Assembly (NCBI GenBank): GCA_964538225.1 | Contig: CAZIDW010000020.1 | Coordinates: 1-17,900, forward strand | Origin: JAFGCR01 sp964538225 | GTDB lineage: Bacteria > Patescibacteriota > Gracilibacteria > UM-FILTER-43-11 | Length of the DNA stretch: 17,900 nt | Reading direction: 5' to 3' | Shown: positions 1 to 6,525 of the stretch, one piece after another | Layout: each line of letters starts with the position of its first letter | Position numbering within the stretch: position 1 is the first letter of the stretch | The notes under the pieces: generated by a model | Database searches by the model: none | What the model saw: the letters and a program-made list of their open reading frames with translations, nothing else | Told to the model about the DNA's origin: nothing | Made by a program: the position numbers and the translations under genes

Positions 1-51
1 CGTGTGCGCCGGGACGCGGTTCGTTATCGTTGCTAGCCCGGCATTTTGGTT

Positions 52-79
52 ATAATAGCACAAAAAAAAATAATGTCAA
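52..79 (-). promoter_or_regulatory. Strong leftward sigma70-type promoter, target outside window
   Basis: On the minus strand, a perfect -35 TTGACA (74-79) is followed after 16 bases by TATTAT (52-57), a 5/6 match to the -10 box. Transcription would start near position 45 and run off the left edge. The first transcribed bases contain a GCCGGG/CCCGGC inverted repeat (8-13 and 37-42). The leftward ATG near 44-46 meets a stop after three codons, so the product lies outside the window and may be a later-starting CDS or an RNA gene. The same bases also read TATAAT on the plus strand (51-56), but no gene lies on that side. Confidence 0.6.
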
Positions 80-99
80 TAAAAAAGACTCTCTCTCTC

Positions 100-217
100 T
101 TCGCTTTGCGAAGATGCTCCCCCTTATACAAAGGGGGGATATTTGTGATCGTGTTAGTAGTTTCATTAACAAAAAATCTCCCCCTCAGGTGAGGGGGAGT
201 GCCTGGCGAAGCCAGGG
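100..217. repeat. Cluster of four GC-rich hairpins between ppsA and the left promoter
   Basis: Four short perfect inverted repeats lie side by side: TTCGC/GCGAA (100-112), CCCCCTT/AAGGGGG (119-137), CTCCCCCTCA/TGAGGGGGAG (178-199) and CCTGGC/GCCAGG (202-216). A CT dinucleotide run precedes them. The second hairpin resembles the one at 6303-6317, which suggests a dispersed REP-like intergenic element. The third doubles as the ppsA terminator. Confidence 0.6.
171..199 (-). terminator. Intrinsic terminator of ppsA
   Basis: Read leftward, a 10-base perfect inverted repeat (CTCCCCCTCA at 178-187 with TGAGGGGGAG at 190-199) is followed directly by ATTTTTTG, the U-tract of a Rho-independent terminator. 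It lies 25 bases beyond the ppsA stop codon, in the right orientation. Confidence 0.8.
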
Positions 218-223
218 AGGGGG

Positions 224-2641
224 TCATTTCATTTTGCTGAGGTCCATAATCGTCTTCACTACGGTATCGGGATTGAGTGACATGGAATCGATGCCTTCTT
301 TGACTAAAAAGCGGGCGAATTCGGGGTAATCAGACGGCGCCTGGCCGCAGATGCCGACTTTCCGTTTCTTTTTCTTACCGATCTTGATGATCTGGCGGAC
401 TAAGGTCTTTACCGCTTCATTCCGTTCATCAAATATATGGCGCACCAGCTCGCTGTCGCGGTCGAGGCCTAAAGTCAGCTGGGTCAGGTCGTTACTGCCG
501 ATGGAAAAACCGTCGAATATCTTCGCGAATTCTTCTCCCAGTATCACATTACTTGGGATCTCGCACATCACATAGATCTCCAGACCGTGCTCTCCTTGTT
601 TCAAGCCGTTTTTCTTCATCTCCGCGATCACTTTTTTACCCTCTTCCACCGTCCGGCAGAAAGGGATCATGAGTTTGAGGTTCTTAAGGCCCATCTCGTC
701 ACGCACCCGTTTCATGGCTTTGCATTCCAGTGCAAAGGCGTCTTTGTAGTTCGGGTCGTAATACCGGCTGGCGCCGCGCCAGCCCAGCATAGGATTATCT
801 TCCTCGGGCTCATACAGCTGGCCGCCGATCAGGTTGGCGTATTCATTGGTCTTGAAGTCGCTCATGCGGACGATCACATCATTGGGCCAGAAGGAGGCGG
901 CGATGGTGGCCACTCCCCGGGCGAGTTTTTCCACAAAAAACTCAGACTTGTTTTTATACCCTACGGTCATTTCCGCGATCTTTTTCTTCAGGCTCTTGTC
1001 TTTCATTTTTTTGTAATGGAGCAGAGCCAGCGGATGGATTTTGATATAGGAATTGATGATGAATTCCAGCCGGGCCAGCCCCACACCGGCATTGGGGATA
1101 AAAGAGCTCTCAAAGGCGATGTCCGGGTTGCCCAGATTCATCATGATTCTGGTCTTGGGCATTTTCAGGTGTTTCAGACTGGTTTTTTTGATATCGAATT
1201 TAAGCCTGCCTTTGTAGATGTTGCCGACTTCCCCTTCACAGGCCACGGTGATGTCCTGGCCGCTTTTGATTTTTTCCGTGGCGTCGTTGGTGCCCACGAC
1301 GCAGGGGATTCCGAGCTCCCGGGAGACGATGGCCGCGTGGCAGGTGCGGCCGCCGCGGTCCGTCACGATGGCGGAAGCGATCTTCATGATCGGCACCCAG
1401 TCCGGGTCGGTCATGGTGGTGACCAGGATTTCGCCTTTTTTAAATTTTCCGATTTCCTCCGCCCGTTCGATGACCCGCGCCGTTCCGTTCGCGATCTTAC
1501 TGCCCACCGGCGATCCTTTAGTGATGAGATCGCCTTTTTCTTTGAGCTGGTAATCTTCCAGTACTGTGAAATCCTTCTGGGACATCACCGTTTCCGGCCG
1601 CGCCTGGACGACAAATAATTTACCTGATTTTCCGTCTTTGGCCCATTCCATGTCCATAGGCTTAAAATGCCCCGCTTCTTTACTGTAATGCTCTTCGATC
1701 ACTACGGCCCATTCCGCCAGTTTCAGTATTTCCTTATCCGTGATGGAATACCGGTCCCGGTCCGCCTTTTTCACTTTTACGTTTTTAGTCGACGTTTTGG
1801 TGCCGTCGGCCGTGTAGATCATTTTGACATGTTTGGCGCCCAGCCGTTTAGTCAGAATAGGGCTGTAACCTTCTTTCAGGGTGGGTTTGAACACATAAAA
1901 CTCATCCGGGTTCACATTTCCCTGTACTACGTTTTCGCCCAGCCCGTAGGCCGAATTGATGAGCACGGCGTTTTTAAAGCCGGTCTCCGTATCGATTGAA
2001 AACATCACGCCCGAAGCGGCCCTGTCCGAGCGGACCATCTTCTGGACCGCGATCGACAGACCGATCTTGAAGTGGTCGAATTTTTTTTCTTCCCGGTAGG
2101 CGATGGCACGGTTGGTAAAAAGCGAGGCAAAACATTTGTGGCAGGCTTCCAGAAGTTCATGGTCGCCGCGGACGTTTAAGAACGTCTCCTGCTGGCCCGC
2201 GAACGAGGCGTCCGGCAGGTCTTCGGCTGTGGCGGACGAGCGCACGGCCACATCGCAGTTTTTACCGTACTTTTTCTCCATTTTCCGGTACGCGTCCAGG
2301 ATAGCCTTTTTCAGGCCTTCGGGGAATTCCGCCTGTTTGACGGTGTTGCGCACTTTGCGGCCCCGCTCCTCCAGATTGCTCATGTTTTTCACGTCCAGAT
2401 TCTTTAAGATACTCCGGATGTCATCTGCGATACCCGCCTGTTTTAAAAGATAATGGTAAGCGTACGCCGTGACCGCGTATCCGTTGGGGATCTGCACGCC
2501 TTTTGGGGTCAGCTTTTGGTACATCTCGCCCAAAGAGGCATTTTTACCGCCTACGAGCGGCACGTCTTTGATGCCGAGTTCGTCAAACCAAAGGACCAGC
2601 GCCTTTTTGCGGTTCATTTTCTTCATGATTTTTTTAATCAT
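224..2641 (-). CDS. ppsA: Phosphoenolpyruvate synthase (pyruvate, water dikinase)
   Basis: This cytosolic enzyme converts ATP, pyruvate and water to AMP, phosphoenolpyruvate and phosphate, and supports gluconeogenesis. All three family domains are present: an N-terminal ATP-grasp-like domain (about 15-355, with GGKNASLGEM near 31 and VRSSATAEDLPDASFAGQ at 133-150); the swivelling phosphohistidine domain (about 375-480) with GGRTCHAAIVSRELG and phosphorylated His435; and the C-terminal TIM barrel (about 495-805) with SNDLTQ (716-721), Cys765 in GICGQAPSD and NPD (790-792). The 805-residue length is normal. I place the start at 2641. The open frame continues 29 codons upstream, but that stretch covers the promoter and encodes a hydrophobic run foreign to the family. 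ATGs at 2626 and 2617 are alternatives. There is no clear Shine-Dalgarno. The gene appears monocistronic, with its own promoter and terminator. Confidence 0.95.
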   Translation of the reverse strand: MIKKIMKKMNRKKALVLWFDELGIKDVPLVGGKNASLGEMYQKLTPKGVQIPNGYAVTAYAYHYLLKQAGIADDIRSILKNLDVKNMSNLEERGRKVRNTVKQAEFPEGLKKAILDAYRKMEKKYGKNCDVAVRSSATAEDLPDASFAGQQETFLNVRGDHELLEACHKCFASLFTNRAIAYREEKKFDHFKIGLSIAVQKMVRSDRAASGVMFSIDTETGFKNAVLINSAYGLGENVVQGNVNPDEFYVFKPTLKEGYSPILTKRLGAKHVKMIYTADGTKTSTKNVKVKKADRDRYSITDKEILKLAEWAVVIEEHYSKEAGHFKPMDMEWAKDGKSGKLFVVQARPETVMSQKDFTVLEDYQLKEKGDLITKGSPVGSKIANGTARVIERAEEIGKFKKGEILVTTMTDPDWVPIMKIASAIVTDRGGRTCHAAIVSRELGIPCVVGTNDATEKIKSGQDITVACEGEVGNIYKGRLKFDIKKTSLKHLKMPKTRIMMNLGNPDIAFESSFIPNAGVGLARLEFIINSYIKIHPLALLHYKKMKDKSLKKKIAEMTVGYKNKSEFFVEKLARGVATIAASFWPNDVIVRMSDFKTNEYANLIGGQLYEPEEDNPMLGWRGASRYYDPNYKDAFALECKAMKRVRDEMGLKNLKLMIPFCRTVEEGKKVIAEMKKNGLKQGEHGLEIYVMCEIPSNVILGEEFAKIFDGFSIGSNDLTQLTLGLDRDSELVRHIFDERNEAVKTLVRQIIKIGKKKKRKVGICGQAPSDYPEFARFLVKEGIDSMSLNPDTVVKTIMDLSKMK

Positions 2642-2668
2642 TTTTTTGTTTGTTAGTTTTCGTATCCG

Positions 2669-2697
2669 ATGATAGCACACGACAAAAAAGATGAAAA
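2669..2697 (-). promoter_or_regulatory. ppsA promoter
   Basis: On the minus strand, TTTTCA (2692-2697, 4/6 match) and TATCAT (2669-2674, 5/6 match) are separated by exactly 17 bases. The predicted RNA starts about 20 bases before the ATG at 2641. This supports the downstream start codon rather than the one at 2728, which lies upstream of the promoter. Confidence 0.55.
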
Positions 2698-2722
2698 TAT
2701 ATTTAAAAGCGCACAGAAAACG

Positions 2723-2771
2723 GGACACAGGATTCAGCTGTCATTCTGATAGTCGGCTGTGTCCTGTGTCC
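2723..2771 (-). terminator. Possible terminator hairpin after the M23-SLH gene
   Basis: A perfect 10-base inverted repeat, GGACACAGGA (2723-2732) and TCCTGTGTCC (2762-2771), begins at the last base of the peptidase stop codon. After two mismatches an inner CAGC/GCTG pairing extends the stem. On the minus strand it is followed by CGTTTTC, a short T-run. The large loop and weak T-tract make termination likely but not certain. Confidence 0.45.
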
Positions 2772-4954
2772 TATTTGGAATACGCCAGCCAGTCGTTGTC
2801 CTGAATCATCTTCATCCGGTAGATCGTCTCGGCCACGCCGGCGCGGGTCATGCCGTCGGCCGGCCGGAAAGCGCTGGCCGGCTGGAGCAGGTTCATCTTA
2901 TTAGCTAAAAACGCGTAGCCGGCGAACCACTGGTCAAGCGGTACATCTTCGTAGGGCCGGGTGATCTCGCTGTTGGGTTCTGTCTCAGTAGTTTTAAACA
3001 ATATTTTCAGATATTCCGCGCGGTTGACCGTGTTACCGGGTTTAAAGGTGCCGTCGCTGTAACCATTGACGATGCCTTTGGCCACCGCGCTCCCCAGACT
3101 GGCCGCGTACCAGGTGTCTTTATCCACGTCCGGGAACGGCAGTTCGCTGTGCCCTCCGACTCCCACGCTGAAGGCGGTCATCAGCATCTTCAGGGCTTCC
3201 GCGCGGTTTACGGTTTTATCAGGCTTAAAACGGCCATCACTGTAGCCATTGATTACATTGTGTTCTTTCAGGTATTTGATGGCTTCATAATTCGGGTGCC
3301 GGTAATCGATGTCCGCGAACACCGCGCTGTTTTCGATGCGGAGAGGGTCGCCGGTGCCGACCAGGGCGCCGTTCTGCGCCCGCAGAACGACCGGGTCGTC
3401 ATTGGACACGATCACGCGCACTTCGGCCACACCATTTTTAAAGTCATCTTTGGTAAGGGTATCGGGGATTACACGCGCCAGTCCATCGGTGACTCTGATG
3501 CTCACCGCGCCGGTGAAGTTAAGCGTGGGCGCCACGTTTCCGTCCTCATCCAGCGCCACCACTTTTACGGTCTCCACGATGTTTTTCTGGTAATAGCCGT
3601 CATGGTCGATATGGAACCTGGCCACACCTTTGAGCGCAGTGATGAATGTGACCTGGTACGCGCTTTTGCCGATCATCACATTGGCCGTGCCGGGCGTGTC
3701 GCTTTTTACAATCAGTTTTAACGTATTGCTGATAAAATCAGATTTGGTGAACCGGTTTTTAAGCAGTCTTCCCACGCCGCTTACCTGCGCCCGGATCATG
3801 TCATCGTCACTCAGGCCGCTGACCTGGTTTTTCGTGTCGGTGACGACCAGGGGGACGCCGTTGCCCACCAGGCCCACGGTTTCGCCGGTGATGTCGTACG
3901 TAAATAAAGCGGACGGACTGCCTTCGGTGAAGTCCGGCTGGGGTTCCGGTTCCGGCTCAGGCTCCGGTTCAGGTTCCACAATCGGGTCCTCAACCGGATC
4001 TTCATGAGTGGTGTCCTGCGTGCCGGTGTTGTTGTTGCTGGCCACCTGACTGTGGTTGAGATGTTGTGTGACGAACGTCATGGGGTTGATAGTGTAATTC
4101 CGCCCCTTGCCAAGACCCAGCCCCGCGTTGACGGCTTCAAAAAAGCTCAGGCCGGCTTCCTGGGCCTCCGCCCAGCTGAACGGCCAGTACGGGTGCCATG
4201 GCGCTTCTTTGCGGTCGATCTGGAAATGCAGATGAGGTGTGGTGGACGTGCCGGTGTTACCGCTGGTGCCCACGATCTGCCCTTTTAGCACATTCTGCCC
4301 TTCCGCCACATCCACCCGGCCCATATGGCTGTACGCTGAATACAGCGTGGTGGTGGAGCCGGGGTTTTTCGGATCCGGTACGCCGGGATGTTTGATGACT
4401 ACGTGGTGTCCGAAACCGGTTGTCTGGGTGGAGGCTTTTACCACTTTTCCGTTCGCGATGGCATGGACCGGGGTGCCGATCGGCATCTTGATGTCCACAG
4501 CCGGATGACTGCCCGCGTTTTCCTGGTGGTCGTACTGGTAATTGCCCATATAGACGACCGGGTAGATGATCTTGGCATTGCGGATGTCATCCTGACTGGA
4601 ATCACCCCATACGAGCTGGTCATCCGGAAACGCCATTTTCTGCAGATCATACGGAGGAAGGTCGATCAGTTCGCTTTCCGAAGTCTGGTTGTAGGTCTTA
4701 TCGCTTTGGGTATGCCAGTGCGTCCATTTAGGCACTTTAGAGACCGGCATCACCGTGCCGTTAAACGGCTGGGGCGCTTCTAAAACGCTGGCCTTGAACC
4801 ACACGCCCGCCTGTTCACCCATGTATACCAACGCCATAAGAGCAATGGTGACCACCATCAATCCGGTTATTTTAACGATTTTAGCGGTGCGTGGTGAAAA
4901 ACGTTTCAGGTATTTCTTTATTTTTTGCTTATATTTGTTTATTTTTTTCTTCAT
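2771..4954 (-). CDS. Membrane-anchored M23 (LytM) peptidase with three SLH domains
   Basis: Likely a cell-envelope peptidoglycan endopeptidase or an envelope-binding relative. Residues 1-27 are very basic, followed by a transmembrane helix (about 28-46), so the rest lies outside the membrane. The M23 domain spans about 145-250 with its metal-binding residues intact: His150 and Asp154 (HPAVD), His210 (YSHMG), and His241/His243 (PHLHF). A Pro-Glu repeat linker (about 319-341) follows, then a beta-rich region of about 200 residues that may be Ig-like. Three SLH repeats end the protein (about 545-595, 605-655, 667-715), two with the NGYSDGxFKP-x3-VNRAE signature. SLH domains usually bind secondary cell-wall polymers, so the protein may tether the membrane to an outer S-layer. 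It reads leftward behind its own promoter; no Shine-Dalgarno is visible. The exact substrate is unknown. Confidence 0.88.
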   Translation of the reverse strand: MKKKINKYKQKIKKYLKRFSPRTAKIVKITGLMVVTIALMALVYMGEQAGVWFKASVLEAPQPFNGTVMPVSKVPKWTHWHTQSDKTYNQTSESELIDLPPYDLQKMAFPDDQLVWGDSSQDDIRNAKIIYPVVYMGNYQYDHQENAGSHPAVDIKMPIGTPVHAIANGKVVKASTQTTGFGHHVVIKHPGVPDPKNPGSTTTLYSAYSHMGRVDVAEGQNVLKGQIVGTSGNTGTSTTPHLHFQIDRKEAPWHPYWPFSWAEAQEAGLSFFEAVNAGLGLGKGRNYTINPMTFVTQHLNHSQVASNNNTGTQDTTHEDPVEDPIVEPEPEPEPEPEPQPDFTEGSPSALFTYDITGETVGLVGNGVPLVVTDTKNQVSGLSDDDMIRAQVSGVGRLLKNRFTKSDFISNTLKLIVKSDTPGTANVMIGKSAYQVTFITALKGVARFHIDHDGYYQKNIVETVKVVALDEDGNVAPTLNFTGAVSIRVTDGLARVIPDTLTKDDFKNGVAEVRVIVSNDDPVVLRAQNGALVGTGDPLRIENSAVFADIDYRHPNYEAIKYLKEHNVINGYSDGRFKPDKTVNRAEALKMLMTAFSVGVGGHSELPFPDVDKDTWYAASLGSAVAKGIVNGYSDGTFKPGNTVNRAEYLKILFKTTETEPNSEITRPYEDVPLDQWFAGYAFLANKMNLLQPASAFRPADGMTRAGVAETIYRMKMIQDNDWLAYSK

Positions 4955-4960
4955 TTTGGG

Positions 4961-5028
4961 ATTACAAAATTACAAGATTACAAAATTTGAAAATTAATTT
5001 TGGATTTTGTAATAAATAATTTTGTAAT
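4961..5028. repeat. Four copies of a 10-base word, two direct and two inverted
   Basis: ATTACAAAAT occurs at 4961-4970 and 4977-4986, and its reverse complement ATTTTGTAAT at 5004-5013 and 5019-5028. A single strand could fold into one long AT-rich hairpin around AATTAATTTT. It fills most of the untranslated leader of the leftward peptidase gene, and the last copy overlaps the recF -35 box. Confidence 0.75.
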
Positions 5029-5050
5029 TATCAAAAATAAATCCTATTAT
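5022..5050 (+). promoter_or_regulatory. recF promoter
   Basis: TTGTAA (5022-5027, 4/6 match) and TATTAT (5045-5050, 5/6 match) are 17 bases apart. The predicted start is near 5057, giving a leader of about 27 bases before the ATG at 5084. The -10 box overlaps the -10 box of the divergent peptidase promoter. Confidence 0.5.
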
Positions 5051-5077
5051 TATAGCAAATTTACACCTAAAAAGCAA
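5049..5077 (-). promoter_or_regulatory. Promoter of the M23-SLH peptidase gene
   Basis: On the minus strand a perfect TATAAT (5049-5054) lies 17 bases from TTGCTT (5072-5077, only 3/6 match). The predicted leader is about 88 bases and contains the inverted word repeats at 4961-5028. The -10 shares bases with the recF -10 on the other strand. Confidence 0.45.
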
Positions 5078-5083
5078 TCGTTT

Positions 5084-6178
5084 ATGAGAGTGCGCTCATT
5101 TGCCATCAACGGTTTCCGGAACTTGGGAAAGCTGAGCCTGGATCTTAAAGAAGGGTTTCCGGTGACCGCATTTGTCGGCGCTAACGGCCATGGCAAGACA
5201 AATCTTTTAGAAGCTCTGTTCCTGCTGGCCATCTCTAAATCCTTCCGCACTAATGAGAATGAAGACCTCATTGGTTTTGAGGAGGATTTCTGTTCGCTGA
5301 AAGCGACGGTCCAGCAGGGGGATGAGGAAACAGAACTGGAGATCATCGTAACCCGTCAGCCGCCTAAAAAGACACTGAAGGTCAACGGGGTTATCCAAAA
5401 AGCCGCGGACTATATCGGCCATTTAAACGCGGTGTTCTTTTCCCCCGATGATATCGGCATGATCCATCTTTCCCCGAGCGTGCGGAGGCGGTATCTGGAT
5501 ATGCTCCTTTCCCAGCTGGACCGGGATTACCTGGATGCCTCCTTGAAATACCAGCTCGTCGTCCGCCAGCGGAATGCGCTTTTAAAACAGATCGCCGATG
5601 AAACGGCGGAAGCCGGTGAACTGGAGATCTGGGACCAGCAATTAACCGGGTCCGGCCTCAAAATAATGGAAAAACGGCAGGGGATCATCGGCAAACTGAA
5701 TGCCGAAGCGGCCAGATATTACGGCAAGCTGACCGATGCGCCGGATGAACTGAAGATCACCTACCGGCCATCGCTCGAAAAGGTAAAAACAGAGGAGGAG
5801 TACCTGTATGCTCTTCAAAAAAGCCGGAAAAGGGATATTCTGAACGGTTCCACAAAGCTCGGCCCGCACCGGGATGATTTGATGTTTTTGTGCAATGGCC
5901 ACAATATGGCGTCCTTTGCCTCAAGAGGGGAGTGGAGAAGTCTGGTTTTGACCCTTAAGTTTGCCGAAATCGATCTGCTGAAAGAAAAGAACGGCTTTTA
6001 TCCGATCTTACTGCTGGATGACGTGTTTTCCGAACTGGATAAACAGCGTCAGAAATACCTGTTTAATATCATCAAAAACACCCAGACGTTCATCACCACT
6101 ACCCATAAGGAATTTCTGGAAGTGATCGACGGGGATAAGCAGCTGTTTGAGGTCAGGGAGGGGAAAGTACATTTCTGA
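5084..6178 (+). CDS. recF: DNA replication and repair protein RecF
   Basis: An SMC/ABC-type ATPase that, in the RecFOR pathway, recognises gapped DNA and helps load RecA. Walker A is GANGHGKT (32-39), with the family sequence continuing as NLLEALFLLAISKSFR. LGPHRDDL, typical of RecF, lies near residue 260. The ABC signature region reads ASRGEWRSLVL, so a residue that is commonly Gln is replaced around Glu-Trp. Walker B is ILLLDDVFSELD, followed by TFITTTHKE. From the chosen start the protein has 364 residues, the usual RecF length, and begins MRVRSFAINGFRN as family members do. An upstream ATG at 5000 would add 28 atypical residues and lies before the promoter, so it is rejected. The usual dnaA-dnaN-gyrB neighbours are absent. 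The stop codon sits inside a 14-base tandem repeat. Confidence 0.93.
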   Translation: MRVRSFAINGFRNLGKLSLDLKEGFPVTAFVGANGHGKTNLLEALFLLAISKSFRTNENEDLIGFEEDFCSLKATVQQGDEETELEIIVTRQPPKKTLKVNGVIQKAADYIGHLNAVFFSPDDIGMIHLSPSVRRRYLDMLLSQLDRDYLDASLKYQLVVRQRNALLKQIADETAEAGELEIWDQQLTGSGLKIMEKRQGIIGKLNAEAARYYGKLTDAPDELKITYRPSLEKVKTEEEYLYALQKSRKRDILNGSTKLGPHRDDLMFLCNGHNMASFASRGEWRSLVLTLKFAEIDLLKEKNGFYPILLLDDVFSELDKQRQKYLFNIIKNTQTFITTTHKEFLEVIDGDKQLFEVREGKVHF

Positions 6179-6199
6179 TTTGAGATTTCTGATTTGAGA
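6172..6199. repeat. Two tandem copies of a 14-base word across the recF stop
   Basis: TTTCTGATTTGAGA occurs at 6172-6185 and 6186-6199 without a gap. The first copy supplies the recF stop codon TGA (6176-6178). An identical copy lies just after metG (17806-17819). Confidence 0.9.
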
Positions 6200-6226
6200 T
6201 TTTGCATTTTATTTTCTCGCACACGT

Positions 6227-6288
6227 GGCCCGCCCGTACCCGCCAGTACCGTGTCGGGCTGGCCGAACGGTGCGTTCGGGCGGGGGCC
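6227..6288. repeat. GC-rich foldback element with nested inverted repeats
   Basis: An outer stem CCCGCCCG (6229-6236) with CGGGCGGG (6277-6284) encloses two smaller adjacent hairpins: GCCAG/CTGGC (6242-6246, 6259-6263) and CGAAC/GTTCG (6264-6268, 6274-6278). The last pairing competes with the outer stem for two bases. The arrangement could fold as a three-way junction in RNA or as a cruciform in DNA. No known RNA family was recognised. Confidence 0.5.
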
Positions 6289-6302
6289 CAACCCCTTAAT
6301 TC

Positions 6303-6317
6303 CCCCTTAATAAGGGG
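6303..6317. repeat. REP-like hairpin CCCCTTA/TAAGGGG
   Basis: A perfect 7-base inverted repeat around a single A. It is not followed by a T-run on either strand, so it is unlikely to be an intrinsic terminator. Its reverse complement with flanks resembles the hairpin at 115-138, suggesting a dispersed intergenic element. Confidence 0.5.
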
Positions 6318-6407
6318 AGCAAAAAAGGGCTGGGGGGTAAAAAAAGGTACAGATTCCGGATCAAGTCCTGAAGGGGAAAAAGAAATAGAATAAAAGAAAG
6401 AAAAACG

Positions 6408-6436
6408 TTGACTATTTCCCTGAGCCCCTATAGAAT
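6408..6436 (+). promoter_or_regulatory. rpsA promoter
   Basis: TTGACT (6408-6413, 5/6 match) and TAGAAT (6431-6436, 5/6 match) are separated by exactly 17 bases. A purine-rich, A-rich stretch just upstream could act as an UP element. The predicted start near 6443 leaves a leader of roughly 83 bases. Confidence 0.75.
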
Positions 6437-6442
6437 AATTAC

Positions 6443-6525
6443 GCTTTTTTAGGTTTGCTTTCTTCTGGCAGAGGGAAGCGAGCCCGAAAATTCTATTTCA
6501 TAACTTATCTGCTAATTTTTTTCAT
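6443..6525 (+). promoter_or_regulatory. rpsA untranslated leader, U-rich and without Shine-Dalgarno
   Basis: The leader can form an imperfect hairpin between GCTTTCTTC (from 6457) and GAGGGAAGC (ending about 6479). It ends in a run of T bases just before the ATG and has no purine-rich ribosome binding site. S1 itself recognises A/U-rich leaders, and E. coli rpsA is autoregulated through an atypical leader, so feedback control is plausible. The function here is inferred, not shown. Confidence 0.35.

Larger units (their letters stand above)
6179..6525. other. 347-base gene-free region between recF and rpsA
   Basis: No credible coding sequence was seen here. In order, it holds the end of the 14-base tandem repeat, a GC-rich foldback element (6227-6288), a C-run/G-run hairpin (6303-6317), a purine-rich stretch (about 6370-6405), the rpsA promoter (6408-6436) and the rpsA leader. 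The open frame at 6202-6393 merely reads through the repeats. Confidence 0.7.

Noticed and set aside
30..329. Plus-strand open frame of 99 codons at the left end
   Set aside because: It crosses hairpins, the ppsA terminator and the ppsA 3' end, and has no recognisable protein features.
587..1618. Long plus-strand open frame of 343 codons opposite ppsA
   Set aside because: It lies entirely within the well-supported ppsA gene on the other strand and its product shows no recognisable domain. GC-rich codon use on the coding strand creates such antisense frames.
2642..2728. N-terminal extension of PEP synthase that looks like a membrane helix
   Set aside because: The extension covers the predicted promoter and is foreign to the family, which starts near the LVGGKNASLGEM region.
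3149..3721. Plus-strand open frame of 190 codons opposite the M23-SLH gene
   Set aside because: The minus-strand frame shows SLH repeats and a continuous domain layout here; the plus frame has no recognisable motif.
5000..5083. 28-residue N-terminal extension of RecF
   Set aside because: It translates the repeat region and overlaps the promoter; the family beginning matches the ATG at 5084.
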